The notes beneath the pieces are model-generated. The model was not told the origin of the DNA. It was given only the letters and a program-made list of their open reading frames with translations, and did no database searches. A stretch of 7,693 nucleotides of DNA from CAYUIG01 sp964444685 (GTDB lineage Bacteria; Gemmatimonadota; Gemmatimonadetes; Longimicrobiales; RSA9), in contig CAYUIG010000086.1 in the NCBI GenBank assembly GCA_964444685.1, positions 1 to 7,693 on the forward strand. The letters are read 5' to 3'. Within the stretch, counting starts at the first letter, position 1. Each line of letters begins with the position of its first letter. This document shows, in pieces, positions 1 through 6,724 of this stretch. A program made the translations under genes and the position numbers.

Positions 1-323
1 AGCCGCCGGCCGCCGCGCAGCCACCGCAACCGGCTCCACCCGCGCCTGCACCGCCCGCGAGCGGCACCACGCCATTCGGCGGCGATCCCGGTCAGCGCGC
101 GGCCCGACTCGCGCGCGCTCTGGTGTCGGACATCGTCGCGTACCATCCCGAACGTCGCGAGCAGAGCCTCGCCGCCGGAACGCTGCGCACGGAGTTCCGC
201 GAGGAGATCCTGAAGAGCTGGGAGGAGTACGTGGCCCAGGTCGGGCTGGAGACGGCGCGCTCGACGCCGCACTTCCGTGACGCGCTCAACGCCATCCTCG
301 CCAAGGGACAGAACGTCTTCTGA
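1..323 (+). CDS. Unrecognised protein, C-terminal part only (Pro/Ala-rich linker plus charged helical domain)
   Basis: The reading frame that begins at base 3 is open from the window edge to the TGA at 321-323, giving about 106 residues of a protein whose N-terminus lies outside the window. The first 20 or so residues are almost entirely Pro and Ala with some Gln, a typical flexible linker. After a short GTTPFGGDPGQ stretch comes a compact, charged and probably helical domain of about 75 residues (RAARLARALVSDIVAYHPER onward) with SWEEYV and HFRDALN segments, ending in GQNVF. There is no membrane segment or Cys motif in the visible part. A GTG at 123 could be read as a start, but the frame and the same composition continue upstream, so I treat the gene as partial. 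The layout resembles regulatory or zinc-ribbon proteins that carry a proline-rich linker before a C-terminal domain, but I cannot name the family. The prfB promoter region follows it. Confidence 0.75.
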   Translation, partial: PPAAAQPPQPAPPAPAPPASGTTPFGGDPGQRAARLARALVSDIVAYHPERREQSLAAGTLRTEFREEILKSWEEYVAQVGLETARSTPHFRDALNAILAKGQNVF

Positions 324-325
324 CG

Positions 326-354
326 TTGATCGAGTGGGCGGCGTGCCCTAGATT
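326..354 (+). promoter_or_regulatory. Candidate sigma70-type promoter for the prfB operon
   Basis: TTGATC at 326-331 and TAGATT at 349-354 each match the -35 and -10 consensus at four of six positions, and they are separated by exactly 17 bases. Transcription would start near 361, just before the leader hairpin and about 55 bases ahead of the prfB start codon. This is the only gap in the window long enough for a conventional promoter. The call rests on motif and spacing alone, and sigma-factor preferences in the probable host phylum are less well known. Confidence 0.45.
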
Positions 355-365
355 TCGATGGTATC

Positions 366-398
366 GCGGGGCCGGCCGGTTCCACCGGGCGGCCCCGC
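366..398 (+). promoter_or_regulatory. Strong GC hairpin in the prfB leader (possible terminator without U-tract, or 5' mRNA structure)
   Basis: GCGGGGCCG (366-374) pairs perfectly with CGGCCCCGC (390-398). After a single G-G mismatch (375/389) the stem continues for four more pairs (376-379 with 385-388), closed by the 5-base loop TTCCA (380-384). No T-tract follows, so it is not a canonical intrinsic terminator. It ends 7 bases before the AGGAGG ribosome-binding site. It could end or slow transcription from the upstream gene, protect the 5' end of a transcript starting near 361, or influence access to the ribosome-binding site. The structure is clear from the sequence; its role is inferred. 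Confidence 0.5.
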
Positions 399-405
399 CG
401 TCATG

Positions 406-411
406 AGGAGG
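406..411 (+). promoter_or_regulatory. Ribosome-binding site of prfB
   Basis: A perfect AGGAGG lies five bases before the ATG at 417. It settles the prfB start well upstream of the ATG at 529, where the long uninterrupted frame would otherwise seem to begin. An ATG at 403 overlaps this site, but it leads to only an eight-codon frame. Confidence 0.8.
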
Positions 412-416
412 CGAGG

Positions 417-1521
417 ATGTCGGAGCTGAACGATCGGATCGAATCGGCCCGCGAGCGCATCGAGGCGCTCGGAGGGTATCTTTGACGTAGCCGCACGCGG
501 CGAGCGGGCCGACGCACTCGAGCGTCGCATGGCCGAGCCCGGCTTCTGGGATCAGCCGGCGGCGGCACGCGAGGTCATTGCCGAGGCCAAGGGGCTCAAG
601 GAGTGGCTCGAGCCGTACCGTTCGCTGGTCTCCCGCTCGGGCGAGCTGGCCGAACTGGCCGAGCTCCTCGACGCCGAACCCGACGACACCCTGGAAGCGG
701 AGCTGCGCACCGAGCTCGACCGACTCGAGACGGACATCGAGCGCCTCGAGCTGCGCGCCATGCTGAGCGGCGCCGACGACGAGCGTGATGCGCTGCTCAC
801 CATCCACCCCGGTGCGGGCGGCACCGAGTCCCAGGACTGGGCCGAGATGCTCATGCGCATGTACTCGCGCTGGGCCGAGTCGCACGACTACGAGGTGAGC
901 GTGCTCGATCTGCAGCCCGGTGAGGAAGCGGGGATCAAGAGTGCGACGCTAGAGGTGCGCGGCCGCTACGCCTACGGCTACCTCAAGGCCGAGAAGGGTG
1001 TGCACCGCCTCGTGCGCATCTCGCCGTTCGACTCGCAGAGCCGGCGCCACACCTCGTTCGCCAGCGTTTTCGTCTATCCGGTCGTCGATGATACGATCGA
1101 GATCGACATCGACGAAGGCGATCTGCGCATCGATGTCTACCGCGCGTCGGGTGCCGGCGGCCAGCACGTCAACAAGACCAGCTCCGCAGTGCGCATCACG
1201 CACCTGCCGACCGGCATCGTGGTGGCGTGCCAGAACGAGCGCAGCCAGTTCCAGAACAAGGCTACCGCGATGAAGATGCTGCGCGCCGCGCTCTACGAAC
1301 GAGAGCTGGAGAAGCGTGAGGAAGCGCGCCGCAAGGCGGACGAGGAGAAGACCGACATCGGCTGGGGGAACCAGATCCGGTCGTACGTGTTCCAGCCGTA
1401 CACGATGGTCACGGACCACCGCACCGAGCTGAAGGTAGGCGACGTGCAGCGCGTCATGGACGGAGACCTGGATCCGTTCATCGAAGCGTTCCTGAAGGAG
1501 TTCGGAGCCCGGGTCGCCTAG
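417..1521 (+). CDS. prfB: Peptide chain release factor 2 (RF2), made by +1 programmed frameshift
   Basis: RF2 recognises UGA and UAA stop codons in the ribosomal A site and triggers release of the finished peptide. Translation starts at ATG 417 behind a perfect AGGAGG and meets an in-frame TGA at 483-485 after 22 codons. Skipping base 483 moves the ribosome into the frame that runs to TAG 1519-1521, giving 367 residues, close to the 365 of E. coli RF2. The UGA-recognition tripeptide SPF is at residues 202-204 and the catalytic GGQ at 247-249. The residue four before GGQ is Ala, as in most bacteria, not the Thr of E. coli K-12. The conserved RRHTSF and NERSQ segments are present. The gene's own stop is TAG, which RF1 reads. 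lysS begins nine bases after the prfB stop, the same neighbour as in E. coli. A gene caller that ignores the frameshift would start at ATG 529 and lose 37 residues. Confidence 0.97.
471..486 (+). promoter_or_regulatory. prfB autoregulatory +1 frameshift site
   Basis: The site reads GGAGGG-TAT-CTT-TGA-C. An internal Shine-Dalgarno-like GGAGGG (471-476) sits three bases before the slippery CTT codon (480-482), which is followed by the UGA stop (483-485) and a C (486). This is the known RF2 arrangement: E. coli differs only in the Shine-Dalgarno part (AGGGGG). When RF2 is scarce the ribosome pauses at UGA, the internal Shine-Dalgarno pairs with 16S rRNA, and the tRNA slips from CUU to UUU, so decoding continues at GAC (Asp). 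When RF2 is plentiful a 22-residue peptide is released instead. The mechanism is established for the family; here the sequence match is essentially exact. Confidence 0.96.
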
Positions 1522-1529
1522 GAGCGGGG

Positions 1530-3050
1530 ATGGAGGCGCGGCGGAGTCACGTCATCGAAACACGCAGGGACAAGCTGGAGGAGCTCAGGCGGCGGGGCAT
1601 CGAACCGTTCGCCTGGTCCTTCGACGTATCCCACTCCGCCGCGGCCGCGCGCGCTGCGTTCGAGGCGCAGGAAGCCGCGGGCACTCTGGATGGCGACGGC
1701 GCCGGTCCGACCGTCCGCCTCGGCGGCCGGCTCACCGGCATCCGCACGCACGGGAAGACCACGTTCGGCGACCTCGCCGATCGCAGCGGCCGCATCCAGC
1801 TCTACTTCCGCAGCAACGATCTCGGCCAGGCGTCGTTCGAGCTGCTCGACCTGCTCGACATCGGCGACTGGATCGGCGTCGAGGGCCGCGTGTTCCGCAC
1901 GCGCATGGGTGAGATCACGCTGCGCGTTTCTTCCTGGCAGCTCCTCGCGAAGTCGCTCCGTCCGCTGCCGCTCGGCAAGGAGGAAGTGGATCCGGAGACC
2001 GGCGAGCGTATCGTGCACGGCGGCTTCGCCGACGTCGAGCAGCGCTATCGCCAGCGCTACGCCGACCTCGCGGTGCATCCCGAGGTGCGCGACGTGTTCG
2101 TCACGCGCGCCCGCGTCGTCTCCGCACTCCGCCGCTTCCTCGACGAGCGCGGCTACATCGAGGTGGAGACGCCGGTGCTCCAGCCACTGTACGGCGGTGC
2201 GTTCGCGCGACCGTTCGTCACGCATCACAACGCGCTCGACATGCCGCTCTACCTGCGCATCGCCGATGAGCTCTACCTCAAGCGGCTCATCGTCGGCGGC
2301 ATGGAGCGCGTGTACGAGATCGGCAAGGACTTCCGCAACGAGGGCATCGACAGAACGCACAATCCCGAGTTCACGATGCTCGAGTTCTACGAAGCCTTCG
2401 CCGACTACGAGGACATGATGCGCCTCGTCGAGGAGATGCTGGCGACGGCGGTGGCCGCGGCGGTTCCGACCGCGCCGGAGGTGACGTTCCAGGGTCGCAC
2501 GATCAGCTTCGCAGCACCGTTCAAGCGGATCCGTTACCTCGATGCGCTGCGCGCGGCGGGCGTGGACCCGGACGATGATGCGGCACTGCTCGAGGCGGCG
2601 CGCCAGGCGGGCGTCCCGGAAGCGCACGCACTCAGCCGGCCGAAGCTGCTGGATGAAGTGTTCAAGGACCGCGTCGAGCGGCACATCGTCGATCCCACGT
2701 TCGTGACCGACTACCCGCGTGAGCTGTCGCCGCTCGCGAAGCCGCACCGCGCGGACCCGCGGCTCGTGGAGCGGTTCGAGCTGATCGTGGCCGGACGCGA
2801 GGTGGCGAACGCGTTCAGCGAGCTGAACGACCCGATCGACCAGCGCGAGCGCTTCGAGGAGCAGGTGCGGCTGCGCGCCGATGGTGACGAGGAAGCGCAG
2901 TCGCTCGACGAGGACTACCTGCGCGCACTCGAGTACGGCATGCCGCCCACGGGCGGTGTCGGCATCGGCATCGACCGCCTCGTGATGCTGCTCACGGACA
3001 GCCCGTCGATCCGCGACGTCATTCTGTTCCCCACACTGCGGCCGGAGTAG
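1530..3050 (+). CDS. lysS: Lysyl-tRNA synthetase, class II
   Basis: This enzyme charges tRNA-Lys with lysine using ATP in the cytoplasm. The protein has 506 residues, matching the usual bacterial class II LysRS (E. coli 505). An N-terminal helix (RRDKLEELRRRGIEPF, residues 12-27) leads into the anticodon-binding OB fold at about 62-148. The class II catalytic domain follows: motif 1 around 201-216, ending in VETPVLQP; motif 2 with FRNE at 268-271 and the THNPEFTMLE segment just after; and motif 3, GIGIDRLVML, starting at 478. The GGAFARPF and THHNALD segments that help shape the active site are intact. The start at ATG 1530 is supported by GGAG at 1521-1524, which overlaps the prfB stop codon, so translation is probably coupled to prfB. 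Linkage of prfB and lysS is also found in E. coli. Nothing seems truncated or odd. Confidence 0.97.
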   Translation: MEARRSHVIETRRDKLEELRRRGIEPFAWSFDVSHSAAAARAAFEAQEAAGTLDGDGAGPTVRLGGRLTGIRTHGKTTFGDLADRSGRIQLYFRSNDLGQASFELLDLLDIGDWIGVEGRVFRTRMGEITLRVSSWQLLAKSLRPLPLGKEEVDPETGERIVHGGFADVEQRYRQRYADLAVHPEVRDVFVTRARVVSALRRFLDERGYIEVETPVLQPLYGGAFARPFVTHHNALDMPLYLRIADELYLKRLIVGGMERVYEIGKDFRNEGIDRTHNPEFTMLEFYEAFADYEDMMRLVEEMLATAVAAAVPTAPEVTFQGRTISFAAPFKRIRYLDALRAAGVDPDDDAALLEAARQAGVPEAHALSRPKLLDEVFKDRVERHIVDPTFVTDYPRELSPLAKPHRADPRLVERFELIVAGREVANAFSELNDPIDQRERFEEQVRLRADGDEEAQSLDEDYLRALEYGMPPTGGVGIGIDRLVMLLTDSPSIRDVILFPTLRPE

Positions 3051-3057
3051 CGCGATG
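3047..3057 (+). repeat. Stop/start junction 11-mer, copy 1 (lysS/lolC)
   Basis: GTAGCGCGATG holds the lysS stop TAG, a CGCG spacer and the lolC ATG. The same 11 bases recur at 5071-5081 between lolD and mcsA. GGAG at 3044-3047 provides a ribosome-binding site seven bases before the ATG. Confidence 0.7.
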
Positions 3058-4297
3058 GCCAGGCGGCTCGAGTGGTTCGTGGCGCGCCGCTACCTCGCCT
3101 CCCGCCGGCGTGGACGCTTCCTCTCGCTCATTACCGTCATTGCCGTTGCCGGTGTGGCGCTCGGCGTGATGGCGCTCATCACGGTGATCGCCGTGATGAC
3201 GGGACTGCAGCGCGATCTCCAGGCGAAAATCATCGGCAGCAATCCGCACGTGTACGTGTTCGAGCAGGGCGGCGGCTTCCGGCTCGGCGCGTGGGCGCGT
3301 GTTGCCGACAAGGTGCAGCAGATCCCGGGTGTCGTCTCCGTCGAGCCGTACGTCGTCACGCAGGTCGGTGTGATGCCGCGTCCCGACTTCCTCCAGCCGG
3401 GCACGCTCTACGGCATCGACCTCGACTCCGAGGCGCCGGCGCAGACGCAGATCGAGCGGCAGCTGCGCGCGGGCGAGTTGTCGCTCGGTCCCACGCAGAG
3501 CGGGCTGCCCGGCGTCCTCATCGGCAACCGCCTCGCCAACACGCTGCTCGTCACGCCCGGCGACACGCTGACGATCCTCGCGGGCGAGAACCTGCGGTAC
3601 GGGCCGACGGGCGAGCCGATCTTCCAGACCGGCCACTTCGAGGTCACCGGTCTCTTCACGACCGGGATGTACGAGTACGACACGTCGAACCTGTACACAT
3701 CGCTCGAGGAAGCGCAGCAGCTGCTCGAGCTGCCGGCCGATACCGTGTCGGGTCTCGCCGTTGCAGTGGCGGATCCATGGATGGCGCGTGACGTTCGCAA
3801 CCGGCTGACGACGGAGCTCGGCTACCCGTACTGGGTCGAGGACTGGATGAACCTCAACCAGTCCCTCTTCTCCGCGCTGAAGCTGGAGAAGCTGGCGATG
3901 ACGGTGATCCTGTTTCTCATCGTCGTGGTCGCCGCGTTCAACATCATCAGCACGCTGGTGATGGTGGTGGCCGACAAGACGCGCGAGATCGGCATCCTGA
4001 AGGCGATGGGCATGACCGATGTGTCCGTGCTCCGCATTTTCATGCTCCAGGGTCTCACCATTGGCCTCGTCGGCACGGCGATCGGCGGGATCGGCGGCGC
4101 CATCCTCGTGTGGGTGCTGGACCGCTACCAGCTCATCGAGCTGCCGGGCGACGTGTACTTCATCGACAGGCTGCCGGTCGCGCTCGATCCGCTGGACGTG
4201 GTCATGATCGTGGCCGCGAGCCTGCTCATCTCCTTCGCCGCCACCCTCTACCCGGCGCGCCAGGCGTCCCGGCTGCTGCCGGTGGAGGCCATACGCC

Positions 4298-4305
<8 letters not shown>
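3055..4305 (+). CDS. lolC: Lipoprotein-releasing ABC transporter permease, LolC/LolE family
   Basis: LolC/LolE permeases extract mature outer-membrane lipoproteins from the inner membrane and pass them to the carrier LolA, powered by LolD. The 416 residues show the family layout. A basic N-terminal tail is followed by membrane segment 1 at about 23-47. A large periplasmic MacB-like domain spans about 50-270. Three further membrane segments lie near 281-304, 328-356 and 380-400. Typical Lol signatures are MTGLQRDL after segment 1, NLNQSLFSALKLEK before segment 2, and the cytoplasmic KTREIGILKAMG coupling loop that should contact LolD. The protein ends in the FtsX-like PARQASRLLPVEAIRHE tail. 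The lysS stop is four bases upstream and lolD overlaps the 3' end by eight bases. Only one permease gene is present, so it cannot be assigned to LolC or LolE specifically; it may form a homodimer, or the partner may be elsewhere. The family call is firm; the exact symbol is not. Confidence 0.9.
4281..4288 (+). promoter_or_regulatory. Ribosome-binding site of lolD, inside lolC
   Basis: GGTGGAGG lies nine bases before ATG 4298, within the last codons of lolC. It favours this start over the in-frame ATG at 4382, which has no recognisable ribosome-binding site before it. Confidence 0.6.
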
Positions 4306-5070
<765 letters not shown>

Positions 5071-5074
<4 letters not shown>

Positions 5075-5081
5075 CGCGATG
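5071..5081 (+). repeat. Stop/start junction 11-mer, copy 2 (lolD/mcsA)
   Basis: GTAGCGCGATG contains the lolD stop TAG, a CGCG spacer and the mcsA ATG, identical to 3047-3057. GGAG lies at 5063-5066, twelve bases before the ATG, which is longer than ideal and fits reinitiation by ribosomes that have just ended lolD. Confidence 0.65.
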
Positions 5082-5573
5082 CTGTGCGACAGCTGCGGGC
5101 AGAACGAGGCGATCGTGCACGTCACACGCATCGAGAACAACCAGATGACGACGTCGCATCTGTGCCAGTCGTGCGCGGAGGATCAGGGCATTCAGTCGGG
5201 ACCGCTGCCGGCGAGCCAGCCGCTCACCGAGTTCATCGCGCAGGTCGGGCGCAAGATCGGACCGGAGGACATCGCGGTCGGCCCGTGCGCCTACTGCGGC
5301 CTGCGTCTCGAGGACTTCAAGCGCACCGGCCGCCTCGGCTGCCCGCACTGCTACGTCACATTCGACAGCAACCTGCGGCAGCTGCTGCGCCGGCTGCACG
5401 GACAGACGCAGCACACCGGCAAGGTGTACCTGCCGCCCGACCCATCGCACATGCAGCAGGAGGAACGGCTCGCCGGACTCCGCCGCAAGCTCGACCGTGC
5501 CGTCGAGAGCGAGGACTTCGAGCGCGCGGCGCAGATCCGCGACATGATCAAGGCCCTCGAGGCGCCGCGATGA
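5079..5573 (+). CDS. mcsA: McsA, zinc-finger activator of the protein arginine kinase
   Basis: In Firmicutes McsA binds metal and activates the McsB arginine kinase, and takes part in the heat and metal-stress response. The 164-residue product carries four CxxC pairs: Cys3/Cys6, Cys29/Cys32, Cys70/Cys73 and Cys88/Cys91, arranged as two zinc-binding units. A UvrB/UvrC-type helical motif follows near 128-161 (RLAGLRRKLDRAVE and onward). B. subtilis McsA has the same plan and about 185 residues. I chose ATG 5079 because McsA proteins usually begin directly with the first CxxC unit and because the codon lies four bases after the lolD stop. The in-frame ATG at 5055, inside lolD, would add eight residues (MPSERRSA) and has a GAGGGA eleven bases upstream, so it cannot be excluded. 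The stop overlaps the mcsB start. ctsR, the usual upstream partner in Firmicutes, is replaced here by lolD. Confidence 0.9.
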   Translation: MLCDSCGQNEAIVHVTRIENNQMTTSHLCQSCAEDQGIQSGPLPASQPLTEFIAQVGRKIGPEDIAVGPCAYCGLRLEDFKRTGRLGCPHCYVTFDSNLRQLLRRLHGQTQHTGKVYLPPDPSHMQQEERLAGLRRKLDRAVESEDFERAAQIRDMIKALEAPR

Positions 5574-6691
5574 GCATCGATCACCTCCCCCTCACCGACT
5601 TCGGCCTCGGCTGGCTCGAGGCGAGCGGACCGCACTCCGACATCGTGCTCTCCACCCGCGTCCGCCTCGCCCGCAACCTCCAGGGCCACGCCTTCAGCGG
5701 CCGCACGTCCGAAGGCGAGCGCGAGCGCATCTTCGAGGAAGTGCGCCAGGCGGCGGACGAGACGAAGCTCAAGGGCGGGATCACACTCGACCTCTTCCAG
5801 CTCGCGCCCGTCTCGAGGCGGGTCCTGCTGGAGCGACACCTGATCTCGCGCGAGCTCGCCGGTGAGTCGGGCGAGCCGCCGGGTCGCGGATCGGGGCTCA
5901 TCGTAGGCCCGCGCGACACACTCGGCGTCATGATCAACGAGGAGGACCACCTGCGCCTCCAGGCGCTGATGAGCGGGCTCCGCCTCGACGAGGCCTACGC
6001 CCGCGTGGATCAGCTCGACGAGGAGCTGGGGGCCCGGCTGTCGTTCGCGTTCCACCAGGAGTACGGCTACCTGACCAGCTGCCCGACCAACGTGGGCACC
6101 GGCCTGCGTGCGTCAATGCTCGTGCACCTGCCGGGTCTCGTCCTCACGAAGGAGATCGGAAAAGTCCTGCAGGGACTGGGGCAGGTGGGCCTCACCTTCC
6201 GCGGCCTGCACGGCGAGGGCTCGGAGGTCGTGGGGAACTTCTTCCAGATCTCGAATCAGACCACGCTCGGCAAGAGCGAGGAGGATCTGGTCGACCACTT
6301 GCAGAAGATGGTCGCCCGGGTCATACAATACGAGACCCAGGCGCGTGCCGTTCTGATGCGCGACGCGCCCACCGTGATCGAGGACAAGATCTGGCGGGCG
6401 TACGGGTTGCTGCGCTACGCCCGCTCGCTCTCCTTCGACGAGGTGATGAACCTCCTGAGCGGCGTGCGGCTGGGCGTGAGCATGAACCTCCTGTCGGGGC
6501 TTCGTGTATACACGCTCAACAAGATCATGATCTACGCGCAGACCGCGCACCTCGAGCAGGCGGCGGGCCACCCGCTGAGCGACGCGGAATGCGATCTGCA
6601 CCGTGCCGCCTACGTGCGGCGCGTGCTGGCCGGTGAGGGCGATGTGCCCGCGGATGGAGCGAGCGGCGGAGGTTCCGCCGCCCGGCAATGA
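5570..6691 (+). CDS. mcsB: McsB, protein arginine kinase
   Basis: McsB transfers phosphate from ATP to arginine side chains in proteins; the phosphoarginine acts as a degradation tag for ClpC-ClpP. The 373-residue product has the ATP:guanido phosphotransferase fold: STRVR at 28-32 for nucleotide binding, NEEDH at 123-127, the catalytic loop Cys171 in TSCPTNVGTGLRAS, then GEGSEVVGNFFQISNQ and KSEEDLV. The C-terminal helical domain has YGLLRYARSLSFDE and LSGVRLG. B. subtilis McsB has 363 residues. The C-terminal motif that corresponds to RDxxRA reads CDLHRA at 341-346, so its first Arg is Cys. The last 15 or so residues are a Gly/Ala/Ser-rich tail. ATG 5570 overlaps the mcsA stop in an ATGA, and GAGG at 5559-5562 lies seven bases upstream, indicating coupling with its activator. 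Creatine and arginine kinases share the fold, but gene context and the long C-terminal domain fix the identity. Confidence 0.95.
   Translation: MSIDHLPLTDFGLGWLEASGPHSDIVLSTRVRLARNLQGHAFSGRTSEGERERIFEEVRQAADETKLKGGITLDLFQLAPVSRRVLLERHLISRELAGESGEPPGRGSGLIVGPRDTLGVMINEEDHLRLQALMSGLRLDEAYARVDQLDEELGARLSFAFHQEYGYLTSCPTNVGTGLRASMLVHLPGLVLTKEIGKVLQGLGQVGLTFRGLHGEGSEVVGNFFQISNQTTLGKSEEDLVDHLQKMVARVIQYETQARAVLMRDAPTVIEDKIWRAYGLLRYARSLSFDEVMNLLSGVRLGVSMNLLSGLRVYTLNKIMIYAQTAHLEQAAGHPLSDAECDLHRAAYVRRVLAGEGDVPADGASGGGSAARQ
6663..6681 (+). other. Perfect 8-bp hairpin at the 3' end of mcsB
   Basis: GCGGCGGA (6663-6670) pairs with TCCGCCGC (6674-6681) around a GGT loop. It lies in the codons of the Gly/Ser-rich McsB tail, about 45 bases before the clpC start. 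No T-tract follows. It could reduce read-through or mark an RNA processing point between mcsB and clpC, or be a by-product of GC-rich Gly/Ala codons. Confidence 0.3.
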
Positions 6692-6724
6692 TGCGAAGCG
6701 ACGTTCGGACGCGATGAGGGCGTC

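Noticed and set aside
366..398. The leader hairpin as a canonical rho-independent terminator
   Set aside because: No T-rich run follows on either strand, so it is kept only as a structural element of uncertain role.
324..416. CtsR or CIRCE heat-shock operator in the operon leader
   Set aside because: No direct repeat of the CtsR heptad or inverted repeat of the CIRCE type is visible here or in the short gap before clpC.
483..485. The in-frame TGA of prfB as a disabling mutation or pseudogene
   Set aside because: The surrounding 16 bases match the known programmed frameshift site, and the rest of RF2 is intact.
529..1521. prfB read as an unshifted gene starting at ATG 529
   Set aside because: It would lack 37 N-terminal residues. 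The frameshift element and the strong ribosome-binding site at 406-411 explain the true start at 417.
1518..2747. A 409-codon open frame on the - strand opposite lysS
   Set aside because: The + strand encodes a complete LysRS with all class II motifs. The antisense product is a low-complexity Arg/Leu/Ala/His-rich chain of the kind GC-rich codon bias produces.
5084..5569. Upstream extension of the mcsB frame by 162 codons across mcsA
   Set aside because: The extra residues are Arg/Ala-rich and have no counterpart in McsB. ATG 5570 with GAGG upstream and the ATGA overlap give a family-length protein.
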